Assembly: GCA_024234395.1 (NCBI GenBank)
Contig: JACKOH010000001.1
Coordinates: 1,817,001 to 1,881,000 of the forward strand
Origin: Pseudomonadales bacterium
Lineage (GTDB): Bacteria > Pseudomonadota > Gammaproteobacteria > Pseudomonadales > Pseudohongiellaceae
Direction of reading: 5' to 3'
Length of the DNA stretch: 64,000 bases
Within the stretch, counting starts at the first letter, position 1, and the number at the start of each line of letters is the position of its first letter. The notes under the pieces were generated by a model. The model saw only the letters and a list, made by a program, of their open reading frames with translations. It was not told the DNA's origin and did no database searches. The translations under genes and the position numbers were made by a program. Shown in pieces: positions 54,629-63,256 of the stretch.

Positions 54629-55372
54629 TTGCGGGTGTTACCTTCAGGCCGACATGCTAACGCCTCGCCTCGGCCCGAGCAAAACCTTGTCCTGCGCGCC
54701 TTGCCCGTTCATGTCCGCGCACGGCTCTTTCCCTGCCTCGAGTTAATGACACTGCCCTCCGGGCATCACCTTTACGAGCCTGGCGACGCATTCAGCTTTG
54801 TCTATTTCCCGGTGGATTGTGTCATATCGATGATGTATATCTTGACGAGTGGTGTTACGGGGCAACTTGCTCAAGTGGGCAGGGAAGGAATCGTTGATAC
54901 GTCTATTTCGATGGGTACCAGACTGATGACCAACTTGGCAGTTGTACATCACCCCGGAGCGACCTATTACCTTCCTGTTCAGGTGTTTCGCAAAGAATGC
55001 GCTCGTCACAGCGAATTACTCTCTCACGTGTTGTGCTGTACGCAGTTACTCCTCAAAAAGGTGACATTGACAGCGCTGTGTAATCGTCAACATTCGTTAA
55101 GCCAGCAACTTTGCCGCTGGCTGCTCGATGTCTCTGACCGAACAAATCATTCCGAACATTTTCTTACACAACAGCAGATTGCCAGTCTGCTGGGCGTGTG
55201 CCGGGAGGGTGTCACTGAGGCAACAGAAAGACTGCAGAAACTGGGTGTAATTACATGCGAGCGTGGAAGCATGACGATCCTGGATCGGCCTGAACTCGAA
55301 AGGCTTGCATGTGGATGCTACGTGAAACTTAAAATGGAATCGGAACGCCTCATCCTGCCCGACGAAACATGA
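54629..55372 (+). CDS. Crp/Fnr-family transcriptional regulator (second of pair)
   Basis: 247 residues. No ATG fits; the TTG at 54629 lies nine bases after CGGAGG and is the best start, with GTG at 54635 as alternative. Same architecture as its neighbour: PSGHHLYEPGDAFSFVYFPVDCVISMMYIL in the sensor barrel and LTQQQIASLLGVCREGVTEATERLQKLG in the helix-turn-helix. The pair probably arose by duplication, but the sensor parts differ well beyond recent duplication. A strong hairpin follows. Confidence 0.85.
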   Translation: MRVLPSGRHANASPRPEQNLVLRALPVHVRARLFPCLELMTLPSGHHLYEPGDAFSFVYFPVDCVISMMYILTSGVTGQLAQVGREGIVDTSISMGTRLMTNLAVVHHPGATYYLPVQVFRKECARHSELLSHVLCCTQLLLKKVTLTALCNRQHSLSQQLCRWLLDVSDRTNHSEHFLTQQQIASLLGVCREGVTEATERLQKLGVITCERGSMTILDRPELERLACGCYVKLKMESERLILPDET

Positions 55373-55482
55373 GTCGTGCTTCGGAATTCCGGAAACATGA
55401 ACTTTCGACCACAGTAGTCTGGCTCGTGCGATGAATCAAACGTGGATGTCCTTCAAAAATCTTCGCCAAACAATCGGTTTCT

Positions 55483-55509
55483 GATCAGGGCATGTAAAAT
55501 GCCCTGATC
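55483..55509. terminator. Strong stem-loop, candidate terminator
   Basis: A perfect 11-bp stem, GATCAGGGCAT / ATGCCCTGATC, with a five-base loop GTAAA lies between convergent genes ending at 55372 (+) and 55592 (-). The downstream side is moderately T-rich but has no classic T-run. It could also be a regulator-binding palindrome. Confidence 0.6.
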
Positions 55510-55591
55510 GCTTCTAGACCACATTTCTTTCATCCTGCTACACCTCCAACACTACTCACGGGGCCCCTTGAGCACTATTCGCTGTGGTCCG

Positions 55592-56953
55592 TCATCGCCA
55601 CTCGCTTGCCAGCCCGGTGTTGCTCCGCAGTTGGCGAATTTCAGACTTACTGCTTTCTTTATCCGGCACTGGCAGGAAGCTCCGCCGCAGCATCGTCATT
55701 ACCGCCACAGTGCCGACAATCGCATAGAGCAAGTCAAAATAAGCCAGACTCACGTTTAAGCCAGTAATGCCATAACCTACCAGGGAAAGGGTTAACGCGT
55801 TAGATAGATGGTGAAACCATTCCACACCGTATTGTTTTCCTAATTTTGCATTCTTGATGGTGTTACGCAGGGCAGTCAGAAGCATCATCCCAAAAAAGAA
55901 CAGCCCGACAAAGCCGTGGTCTCCCAATACCTGAAAGTAAATATTGTGAGCTGCTTTGGGCCGCAGCCCCGGAGGAATGGGGCTAGTGTAAACTGGGCCA
56001 AATTCAGGTGTTCGAGGTGCATAGTAGTTCCATATTGATCGATCCGTGACAGACCTGAACCCCCCCCCGGTGACCGGGTTGTCCAGCGCGATCATCGTTG
56101 ATATCTTCCAAGCCCATAGGCGGCCGATGAATGAACTGTCGCGATCCACCGCGGTTGTTACAGAGCTCTGCCGCGCTTTCCAGTCTTCCGGAGCATTCTG
56201 ATAGAGAACTGGTAATGCCAAAATAACCAGCAAAGTCAGTGCTAACTTGTGATTTGACTTGAACCAGAACGCGATGCCCAGTACGCAAAGACCGATGAAC
56301 CCACCCCTAGAATAGGTACCTACGATACTGACAATATTGAGCATTAGTAGCCCCCACAATCCCATTCGTAGCCATTTATGCCGGGTCACATGAATCAGAT
56401 AGATGATAAACGGCATACACATGTTGATGGCTACTGCCAGATCATTGCGGTCCTCGAGCCTCCCGGCCCGCCCAACTATTCGATAACTTCCGCCGGACAG
56501 AATGAACTTGACCGCCTCCATCGCAGCATATGACGAAAGGGCCAGAACAATAGCCCAGATCAGTGTGTCGACATGAAGTCGTTTACGGAATATCAATATC
56601 ATGAAAAAGAACAGCATTACGACTTTTATAAACTCTTCTAAATCGCTTTGCAGTTCCATCGAATTGGACCGAATGTTGAACGTGGTACTTACCAAAGTCC
56701 AGAACCCAAACAGCATCACCCAGACGGTAATGGCCGTCATCGGCAGCGATTTACGCTTCATGACAAACAAATAGGACAGGAAAGTAATCAGAACTATGCT
56801 CAGATTGAGCCGAAAGCTTTGGGAAAAACCCCAGGCCCAGTTGGCCGGTGCAATTAGCGCGATCCATATCCAAGCGGCCACACCCACATAAGGTCGCCGG
56901 AAGGTAAAGTAGGTAGCGACGAGCAAAAAGCCTACCATCAACAAGTCACGCAT
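55592..56953 (-). CDS. Exosortase A-associated O-glycosylation ligase (Wzy/WaaL-like)
   Basis: 453 residues, about eleven membrane spans. MRDLLMVGFLLVATYFTFRR, PYVGVAAWIWIALIAPANW, GRAGRLEDRNDLAVAINMCMPF, the periplasmic loop with DNPVTGGGF and AHNIYFQVLGDHGFVGLFFF fit the O-antigen ligase/Wzy_C family in its XrtA form (TIGR03097). It likely polymerises or attaches the glycan at the periplasmic face. Its ATG overlaps the stop of the small 29-codon frame upstream (TAATG). Confidence 0.9.
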   Translation of the reverse strand: MRDLLMVGFLLVATYFTFRRPYVGVAAWIWIALIAPANWAWGFSQSFRLNLSIVLITFLSYLFVMKRKSLPMTAITVWVMLFGFWTLVSTTFNIRSNSMELQSDLEEFIKVVMLFFFMILIFRKRLHVDTLIWAIVLALSSYAAMEAVKFILSGGSYRIVGRAGRLEDRNDLAVAINMCMPFIIYLIHVTRHKWLRMGLWGLLMLNIVSIVGTYSRGGFIGLCVLGIAFWFKSNHKLALTLLVILALPVLYQNAPEDWKARQSSVTTAVDRDSSFIGRLWAWKISTMIALDNPVTGGGFRSVTDRSIWNYYAPRTPEFGPVYTSPIPPGLRPKAAHNIYFQVLGDHGFVGLFFFGMMLLTALRNTIKNAKLGKQYGVEWFHHLSNALTLSLVGYGITGLNVSLAYFDLLYAIVGTVAVMTMLRRSFLPVPDKESSKSEIRQLRSNTGLASEWR

Positions 56954-57042
56954 TATTCTTCATCCTGTTTATCGGACCAGTAAAACAGGTAGCAGACGCT
57001 GCAGACCACCATCAATACGTACAGGCTGTCAATGTCGAACAT
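56953..57042 (-). CDS. Possible 29-residue single-pass membrane protein
   Basis: A minus-strand frame of 29 codons begins MFDIDSLYVLMVVC, has one hydrophobic span (about residues 6-22) and ends with the charged tail SDKQDEE. Its TAA overlaps the ligase ATG as TAATG, which suggests translational coupling. No strong ribosome site lies upstream, so initiation is uncertain. It could be a small regulator or stabiliser of the ligase, or simply a leader frame. Not a known family as far as I can tell. Confidence 0.45.
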   Translation of the reverse strand: MFDIDSLYVLMVVCSVCYLFYWSDKQDEE

Positions 57043-57469
57043 GTAAGACTACCGATTGCAGGGGGGTTTGAACGGTCTGGAGCTTTGTTCCGTGTTCGGA
57101 ATGTCAAGAACACAGTTTACATGCCCCGAATCCTCCATCCAGTACTCAGTACCCTGATTCGTAGATTATTCGTCAGGCTGGATGTGGGGAAAAATCCCCG
57201 ATCACACCACATAACATAAGGAAATGAGATTGCAGCTTAGGCCCTGCCCTTCCAGTTCTCTGTACGATAGCACACATAGACTACCGTATGTCGACAACTT
57301 CAAAGCCGGATAATTCCACTGTGTCCATTGGCCAAACAAAGACAGAAAATCAAAGTATGCTTCCGAACGAAGTCTGTCCTAAACTAGGGAAATTCGAATC
57401 AGAGTGAGATAGCACTCCGCAGCCTCTGATTCGCTGATGAATTTCGACAAAGAATGGTATTAGCAGCAC
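57043..57469. other. Intergenic region, about 430 bases
   Basis: Divergent region between the ligase operon (minus) and a GT gene (plus). Contains a GGGGGG run near 57061 and no supported promoter, repeat or RNA gene. Confidence 0.35.
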
Positions 57470-58690
57470 ATGCGAATTCTGACATTCACTTCACTTTTCC
57501 CGAATACACTCCACCCCAATAGCGCTGTATTCATCAAGAACCGCATGGCTGCCGTCAACGACCTCCCCGGCACGGAAGTCAGGGTTGTAGCACCAGTACC
57601 CTGGTTTCCGCAGATTATTCCCGGAAAAGGACGCTGGCAACGACTGGCAAAGGTTCCGCACCATGAACAACTTGCGGGACTCGACGTGCAGCACCCACGA
57701 TACCTGGTTACACCCAAAGTCGGGATGAGTTTGTACGGAAAGTCCATGTTTTGGGGTAGTGCTCAAACCGTCCAGGCACTCTACGAGCAGTGGCCTTTTG
57801 CATTGATTGACGCACACTATGTGTATCCGGACGGGCTGGCAGCCATGCTGCTGGGACAGAAACTCGGCGTACCGGTTGTTGTCAGCGCTCGCGGAACAGA
57901 TATGAACCTGTATCCGTCAATCCGAGGCATTACCCCGCTGATCGAAAGAACGCTCAGGCAGACTTCCCATCAGATTGCGGTCAGCTATTCCCTGGCCGAG
58001 GCTATGTGGCGCTGCGGCGCTGCGAGAGATAAGGTCACGGTGATACCCAATGGGATAGATCCGAAAACAATGCAGCAAGTGGATCCAGGCGAGGCGCGCA
58101 GACTACTTGAACTCGACCCGGGCAGGCGAGTGTTGGTCTCAGTGGGCAACCTGGTGAATTTGAAAGGCCATGACCTTCTGATCCAGGCGCTCGGGATTTT
58201 GAAGGAAAAAGGCAACTTGAAGTTCAGCACCTATATAATCGGCCGTGGAAGCTGCAAAGATCGGTTGCAGCAACAAATCGACAGGTTGGGCCTGTCAGAC
58301 GTCGTCCTTCTGGTTGGCGAAGTGGATAATGCAAAATTGAAATACTGGTATTCAGCAGCGGATGCCTCGTTTCTTGGCAGCAGCCGCGAAGGGTGGCCAA
58401 ATGTAGTGAGCGAGAGTCTGGCTTGCGGGACACCTGTAGTTGCAACTAACGTGAACGGTATTCCGGAGATACTGACCAGCCCCGCATATGGATTGATCGT
58501 GAATAGGAGCGTCGATGCTTTTGTGGCCGGGTTGGAAACAGCCTTCGCTATGGCTTGGAACCGGGAACTCATCGCTGCCCATGGACAACAGCGTACCTGG
58601 AACTCTGTCGCAGAGGAAGTCGTGAAGGTATTTCACGGAGTGTTGGAATCCCAACGAGAACATGCCAGGAACCGACGCCCACAGATCTAA
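57470..58690 (+). CDS. GT4-type glycosyltransferase
   Basis: 406 residues. RILTFTSLFPNTLHPNSAVFIKNRM at the start, VVVSARGTDMNLYPSIRGI, VIPNGIDPKTMQQV, VLVSVGNLVNLKGHDLLIQAL, YIIGRGSCKDRLQQQI and SREGWPNVVSESLACGTPVVATNVNGIPEIL are the GT4 donor and acceptor motifs. Standard length, no signal peptide. Its TAA stop lies inside the target duplication (CTAA) of the small element that follows, so the insertion left the coding sequence intact. Confidence 0.9.
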   Translation: MRILTFTSLFPNTLHPNSAVFIKNRMAAVNDLPGTEVRVVAPVPWFPQIIPGKGRWQRLAKVPHHEQLAGLDVQHPRYLVTPKVGMSLYGKSMFWGSAQTVQALYEQWPFALIDAHYVYPDGLAAMLLGQKLGVPVVVSARGTDMNLYPSIRGITPLIERTLRQTSHQIAVSYSLAEAMWRCGAARDKVTVIPNGIDPKTMQQVDPGEARRLLELDPGRRVLVSVGNLVNLKGHDLLIQALGILKEKGNLKFSTYIIGRGSCKDRLQQQIDRLGLSDVVLLVGEVDNAKLKYWYSAADASFLGSSREGWPNVVSESLACGTPVVATNVNGIPEILTSPAYGLIVNRSVDAFVAGLETAFAMAWNRELIAAHGQQRTWNSVAEEVVKVFHGVLESQREHARNRRPQI

Positions 58691-58853
58691 GGAACTTCTG
58701 ATTAATTATGGATCTGCTCCGCGGGAGTCTGTCGGGCGGGGCCTTCAGACGAGCCGACTGACTACGTTGACTTGCCTTGACAGGCCGACGCATGCCGGCG
58801 GCAAGTAAACTCGTCTGCAGGCCAGAGCTGTTCAATAATTAAACAGAGATTCC
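58691..58853. mobile_element. MITE-like element, 163 bp, IS5-type ends
   Basis: Terminal inverted repeats of 18 bp with 15 matches (GGAACTTCTGATTAATTA on the left; GGAATCTCTGTTTAATTA when the right end is reverse-complemented). CTAA flanks both sides (58687-58690 and 58854-58857), matching the YTAR duplication of IS5-type elements. An inner inverted pair (GGCCTTCAGACGAG and its near complement around 58739-58834) makes most of it foldable. No coding capacity; it needs a transposase in trans. Confidence 0.75.
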
Positions 58854-59105
58854 CTAAAATAGAAAGAGCTTAAAATCTATGCACCGGTTGTTACCGGGAA
58901 TCTGTTTTCCTGGGACTTGTGGACTTATAGATTTCTAGATTTATATCCTCGATAAACCATATAGACTCATTAAACTTAATAGTCCCCTATTAGGGCCCAG
59001 TGAAGAAGCTGTCTTTATCAGAAGTTGCCGGCAATTTTAATTGAGGCTGCGGTCACCCCCGTGAACCTATGGACGCGCCTGCTTTAGCTGCAATGAAGGA
59101 CCACT
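58854..59105. other. AT-rich leader region of the deacetylase gene
   Basis: About 250 bases between the MITE and the deacetylase start. AT-rich stretch at 58920-58990 could carry a promoter; no confident -35/-10 pair. An AAGGA ribosome site lies at 59096-59100. Confidence 0.35.
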
Positions 59106-60128
59106 ATGATGCAAGTCTCAAACTACTCTTCCGTGATTCAACGCAACCCCACCGAGAGCGAGCGCCTACCCTTCCTGGCATCCTCTCGCAATGCCCTATT
59201 TCGGCTTGGCTATAGCACGCTGGGGAGAAATTGTCTGTCGATACTCATTTATCACAGCGTTCTCGACGCCCCGGATTTCATGCGCCCGGGAGTGCCCACA
59301 GCTGAGCAGTTCAGGTGGGAAATGCAACTTCTCAGGGATAACTTTAATATGCTCCCTCTCAGTCAGGCGATACGCTTGATGCGCGAGGGGCGTTTGCCGC
59401 CGCGTGCGGCATGTGTCACCTTCGACGATGGCTATGCTGACAACTTGAAGGTGGCGACCCCAATAATGAAACAGTTGGATATTCCAGCCACATTTTTTAT
59501 CGCGACCGGGTTTCTGGACGGTGGACGTATGTGGAATGACACCGTCATAGAGGGCTTGCGCCACTGTCCCGACCGGCATCTTGATCTTTCAGCGCTGAAT
59601 CTCCCGGTTTATGAGGTGAACACGCCTGCCGACCGGGTCAACACAGCTTATGACATCATCAGCAAGATCAAGTACTTAGACGAAGGCCTCCGAAACGAGA
59701 TTGCGGCAGCGATTGGTTCGATTTCAAAAGATATGTCTGGCGATCTGATGTTGACGCGAGACCAGGTGAGGGAACTACGACAATCCGGTATGGAAATTGG
59801 CGGACATACCGTCAATCACCCGATACTCGCACGATTGTCAGCAGCCAGATCGCGTGAAGAAATCCTCTCTGGCAAAGAAGATCTGGAGTCAATTATCCAG
59901 GAGCGGCTGGGGCTTTTCGCCTATCCCAATGGCCGGTATGGAGCCGACTATAGTAAAGAGCATGTTGAATACGTTCGTGAGGCCGGATTCGATGCCGCTG
60001 TAACCACAAACGGCGGTGTTTCAGAAAAATCTACCAACCTCTACGAACTGCCCCGCTTCACGCCCTGGGACCGAACCGCGTCCCGATTTCTTCTTCGCAT
60101 GACTTTAAACGCGCGACATCGCGGTTGA
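59106..60128 (+). CDS. Polysaccharide deacetylase (NodB, TFDDG type)
   Basis: 340 residues; ATG at 59106 or 59109 after AAGGA. ILIYHSVLDAPDFMRPGVPT, VTFDDGYADN (Asp107, Asp108) and GGHTVNHPIL (His234, His238) give the metal triad Asp-His-His, and LFAYPNGRYGADYS with the later PRFTPWDR complete the carbohydrate esterase 4 fold. It removes N-acetyl groups from GlcNAc-type polymers. No clear signal peptide. Different subfamily from the XrtA deacetylase at 2670 and from the DIEPD-type pair. Confidence 0.9.
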   Translation: MMQVSNYSSVIQRNPTESERLPFLASSRNALFRLGYSTLGRNCLSILIYHSVLDAPDFMRPGVPTAEQFRWEMQLLRDNFNMLPLSQAIRLMREGRLPPRAACVTFDDGYADNLKVATPIMKQLDIPATFFIATGFLDGGRMWNDTVIEGLRHCPDRHLDLSALNLPVYEVNTPADRVNTAYDIISKIKYLDEGLRNEIAAAIGSISKDMSGDLMLTRDQVRELRQSGMEIGGHTVNHPILARLSAARSREEILSGKEDLESIIQERLGLFAYPNGRYGADYSKEHVEYVREAGFDAAVTTNGGVSEKSTNLYELPRFTPWDRTASRFLLRMTLNARHRG

Positions 60129-60152
60129 GCACTGCGCGATTGAGGTAATCAG

Positions 60153-61055
60153 ATGAGGGCAAACAGGACAGGATCGCTCATTCTTGAGCTGATACATTCA
60201 GCACTTCGTCTGTTAAACTTTGTAATTGGTGCCAAAAAGCGGCGATTGAGGTGGCCAGTGAGATGCTATTGCGAAAGTTATGCCTTTTCGGTAATTGTGG
60301 TCTTACTGGCCGGAATATTCACACCTGCTCACGCCGACCTGCCAGACGTTATCGACTCGATCCGCCCATCTATCGTAGGAGTTGGCACTTCCTATCCTGA
60401 ACGCCAGCCGATAGGCAATGCCAGGCCCAGCCAGTTGCTGGGGACCGGCTTTGTTGTTGGCGATGGCAATTTGATCGCCACCAACTATCACGTTATACCG
60501 GCCTCACTTGACGACCAAAACCGCCAATCACTGGCGGTGTTCGTTGGAAGAGGAAGAGCGGCTCGCATTCATCTGGCTGAACTTATCGCAGAGGACCAGG
60601 AACACGACCTGGTTCTGCTAAGAATCCGGGGCGATCCCCTGCCTGCGCTAACGCTGGGCAATGCCGAGACCGTCCGTGAAGGCGAAATAATGGCATTTAC
60701 CGGATTCCCAATCGGTGCCGTGCTGGGACTTTTTCCGACCACGCATCAGGGCATAATATCTTCAATTACTCCGATTGCGCGCACGGCAGACAATGCCGCC
60801 GACCTGTCACCCACCCAGTTGCGACACATGCGCAATCCCTTTGACGTATTTCAACTCGATGCAATTGCCTACCCAGGAAACAGTGGCAGCCCGGTCTACC
60901 GGCAGAGCAATGGCGAGGTAATTGGCGTTCTGAACAGCGTTTTCATCAAGGAATCCCGCGAATCTGTCCTGGAGCGACCTTCCGGCATCAGCTTCGCTGT
61001 CCCGGTCAATTGGCTCGAAGCCCTTCTACGTCGCACGGCAGGCTCTGAAAATTGA
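60153..61055 (+). CDS. Secreted trypsin-like serine protease (S1/HtrA-like)
   Basis: 300 residues from ATG 60153. Catalytic His113 (TNYHVI), Asp152 (EHDLVLLR) and Ser244 (PGNSGSPV) are all present. There is no PDZ domain. The long N-terminus precedes a signal segment YAFSVIVVLLAGIFTPAHA; a GTG at 60258, six bases after GAGG, would give a standard signal peptide of about 27 residues and may be the true start. Periplasmic. Located between the deacetylase and the HprK/PqqD cassette; it could process a secreted substrate of that cassette, which is inference. Confidence 0.85.
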   Translation: MRANRTGSLILELIHSALRLLNFVIGAKKRRLRWPVRCYCESYAFSVIVVLLAGIFTPAHADLPDVIDSIRPSIVGVGTSYPERQPIGNARPSQLLGTGFVVGDGNLIATNYHVIPASLDDQNRQSLAVFVGRGRAARIHLAELIAEDQEHDLVLLRIRGDPLPALTLGNAETVREGEIMAFTGFPIGAVLGLFPTTHQGIISSITPIARTADNAADLSPTQLRHMRNPFDVFQLDAIAYPGNSGSPVYRQSNGEVIGVLNSVFIKESRESVLERPSGISFAVPVNWLEALLRRTAGSEN

Positions 61056-61073
61056 GCCGCAACCTGCCAGTCC

Positions 61074-61088
61074 AGCCGCATTGCGGCT
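61074..61088. terminator. Weak hairpin after the protease gene
   Basis: AGCCGC / GCGGCT stem of 6 bp with a three-base loop, about 20 bases after the stop; no T-run. Confidence 0.3.
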
Positions 61089-61421
61089 TCCCATAACGCG
61101 TAATCCGGTAATGACAATCAGGTCGTACGAGGTCGAGGACTAACAGAATGTGTCAGGTTTTTTTCCAATCGGGTTCTCGAAAGCGGCATATGCCCAAAAT
61201 GATCGGACATCTATTACGAAAAAAATAAAACATAATCAGATAGTTGCAGCTCCATTCGATTCCTGTGGTGCGCTTCTTGCATAATTAGTGTAAACTTCCC
61301 GTTTGGAAGTAAAGCCAAAGAACAGACTAAGCATCCCTGGATCAGGATGCCCCAACCGGCCGACAACGGTAAGCGGTCGAAAATGCAGTCCGGTAGGGTT
61401 GTTCAAAAGGAAGAGTTGGAA
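61089..61421. other. Intergenic region upstream of the Tat protein gene
   Basis: About 330 bases, AT-rich at 61190-61250, likely holding the promoter of the downstream cassette. The frame of the next gene is open to 61347, but the ATG at 61422 is preferred. No repeat or clear boxes identified. Confidence 0.35.
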
Positions 61422-62129
61422 ATGAAGCATGAGCATAGTGAAGAAACCCGGGTAGCGCGAGACGGCGATGGTGCCAAATCACCTTCCCGCCGTAAGTTCT
61501 TGCGTACGTCTTCTGCGACGGCATTGGTGACCAGTCTGGCATCTCAGCCAGTTTGGGGGCAGTGCACGGTTTCCGGCGGCATTTCAGGTGGCTCGCGGAC
61601 TGAGGAAACCACTGCCTGCCTTATTCCACCGAATGCTGTAGGCCGCTCTCCAGGATTCTGGTCGAATGCGATTGTCGGCGGCAATGGGAACGGGAACGGA
61701 AACGGCAATGGGAACGGAAACGGTAACGGGAATTACAATGGGAACGCTGTATTGTCCGCGTTTCCCAGTTTTACCGGGGAAAAGCAGGATTTGATCTGTC
61801 ACATCCTCAATGTGATGGAGAGCAACAGTTTCACTATTCCGGAAACACCTTACTCCCCATCTGAGACTTGGGTTATATCTGATGCGCTAAACTCGCCCGG
61901 TGGCGCTAAATTTAACCTGGCAGCTATTTGGCTGGATGCCTACTTTGGCTTTTTCGGGGATCTTCCAGCTCCAGAGCGATCATCCGACCCTCAGGATTGG
62001 GTTGAACACTTTTTTGCTCTCTATATGATCGGCGCCTCCTGGGGAGATGCAGTGTTTGACGCGGTGTTCCTTGAAGGCGCCACCACGTCGTGGAACAACC
62101 TGCCAGTCGATGGTATTTGCTCTTCTTAA
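61422..62129 (+). CDS. Tat-exported protein with Gly-Asn repeat, unknown function
   Basis: 235 residues from ATG 61422 (AAGGA ten bases upstream; an in-frame ATG at 61347 is possible). Twin-arginine signal SRRKFLRTS at 22-30 with hydrophobic run SATALVTSLASQPVWG. Then TEETTACLIPPNAVGRSPGFWSNAI, resembling the SPGFWKNH-type motif of some secreted proteins, a tract of nine Gly-Asn pairs, and a C-terminal domain (SFTGEKQDLICHILNVMESN, KFNLAAIWLDAYFGFFG) ending GICSS with a near-terminal Cys. It is the first gene of the cassette with PqqD-like, HprK-like and nucleotidyltransferase genes, so it may be their substrate or product. Family not firmly identified. Confidence 0.65.
   Translation: MKHEHSEETRVARDGDGAKSPSRRKFLRTSSATALVTSLASQPVWGQCTVSGGISGGSRTEETTACLIPPNAVGRSPGFWSNAIVGGNGNGNGNGNGNGNGNGNYNGNAVLSAFPSFTGEKQDLICHILNVMESNSFTIPETPYSPSETWVISDALNSPGGAKFNLAAIWLDAYFGFFGDLPAPERSSDPQDWVEHFFALYMIGASWGDAVFDAVFLEGATTSWNNLPVDGICSS
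61680..61745 (+). repeat. Gly-Asn dipeptide repeat, 6-bp units
   Basis: 22 codons: nine Gly-Asn pairs followed by Tyr-Asn-Gly-Asn, built from varied GGN-AAY codons (GGGAAC, GGAAAC, GGCAAT). Codon variety suggests the peptide, not only DNA slippage, is maintained. Confidence 0.9.
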
Positions 62130-62144
62130 CAGGGTCTGACCATC

Positions 62145-62402
62145 ATGCCTGCTCGTTTCGAACCCGTTTCGGGGCAAGCCAGGTTCTTCGCGGTTGACGG
62201 GAGCGGTGTTGCGTTTCTTTGTGAGCTGACCGGCGACACGCATTTTCTTCACGTAGACCCTGTTGGCTTCAGCAAAATCATGTCCGGCCCCCCCTTCAAT
62301 CTTGCCGAATTGCTCGAAACCCTGAATCTCGGGGGCGATAGCGAGGCCAGTCAGTTTGCGGATCAGCTGGTTTCGCTGGGAATCATTGATAGAATCGGCT
62401 GA
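62145..62402 (+). CDS. PqqD-family peptide chaperone-like protein (HPr-rel-A system)
   Basis: 85 residues. FFAVDGSGVAFLCELTGDTHFLHVDPVGFSKIM followed by LAELLETLNLGGDSEASQFADQLVSLGIIDRIG matches the winged-helix PqqD/RRE fold, as in TIGR04353. PqqD-like proteins bind leader peptides of ribosomally made peptides and present them to enzymes. Its stop overlaps the kinase start (TGATG). 15 bases follow the Tat protein gene. The role in presenting a substrate is inferred from the family. Confidence 0.82.
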   Translation: MPARFEPVSGQARFFAVDGSGVAFLCELTGDTHFLHVDPVGFSKIMSGPPFNLAELLETLNLGGDSEASQFADQLVSLGIIDRIG

Positions 62403-63256
62403 TGTTTGTCATTAACAGCGGCGAGTTTCTTTTTGAAATCCAACACCTCCCGGCTTTCGTCCTGAGGCCGCTTCGAGCCATTTATGGCGATCAGCCGCCC
62501 GAGGCCCTGGACGGCCCCGCGGATTTTCGCGTCTCTCTCCGATGTGACTCTCTGGTCAGGCGCTTCCTGCGTCCACAGATCACCTTCTACAGTGACCGGC
62601 AGGCCCCTTTCAAGCCGGTCGCCAGATCCCAGGCATTTGCAACTCTTGAGTGGGGCATGAACTGGTGTGTAGCAGCTTACGATTACACCCGACTGATCAT
62701 CCACGCCGCAGTGCTTGAAAAGAACGGAAGAGCCCTGATATTTCCGGCTGCTCCGGGGTCGGGAAAGAGCACGCTCAGTGCTTATCTGGCCTTCAACGGC
62801 TGGAATCTTTTCTCTGATGAAATGGCCATTATAGATCTCACGACAGGAAAGGTTGCGCCAGTGTTCCGGCCCATGTGCCTGAAGAATGAATCAATCGAAC
62901 TGGTCAGGGGCTGGTACCCCAATGCAGTAATGACACAGATAGCACACGACACGCAGAAAGGTGATGTTGCCCACCTCAAGGCTCTGGATTGGCAGAAGTT
63001 CAAAAGCCTGCATAAAACCCCCGTCGTGGGAGTAGTCTTCCCCCAATTTCGTGCCAATGCTGCACTTACAGTTAAAAAAATGCAGCAGATCGAGACATTT
63101 CGTCAATTGTGCAGTCATGCATTCAACTACAACATCGTCGGAAGACCCGCGTTTGACCTCATTGGCAGACTCACTCTCGACACTGACCACTATTCAGTTA
63201 CCTACTGCGACCTTGCCGAGGTAAACGGGTTTTTAGTCGAGGAATTTGGCGAATGA
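62402..63256 (+). CDS. HprK-related kinase A
   Basis: 284 residues. P-loop AAPGSGKST (116-124) in LIFPAAPGSGKSTLSAYLAF, followed by WNLFSDEMAIIDL (the HprK-like acidic segment) and a C-terminal helical part. It fits TIGR04352, a family of HPr-kinase-like proteins outside sugar regulation. Related kinases phosphorylate peptides in some lasso-peptide clusters. Overlaps both neighbours: the PqqD-like stop upstream and the nucleotidyltransferase start downstream (ATGA). Substrate unknown. Confidence 0.88.
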   Translation: MFVINSGEFLFEIQHLPAFVLRPLRAIYGDQPPEALDGPADFRVSLRCDSLVRRFLRPQITFYSDRQAPFKPVARSQAFATLEWGMNWCVAAYDYTRLIIHAAVLEKNGRALIFPAAPGSGKSTLSAYLAFNGWNLFSDEMAIIDLTTGKVAPVFRPMCLKNESIELVRGWYPNAVMTQIAHDTQKGDVAHLKALDWQKFKSLHKTPVVGVVFPQFRANAALTVKKMQQIETFRQLCSHAFNYNIVGRPAFDLIGRLTLDTDHYSVTYCDLAEVNGFLVEEFGE

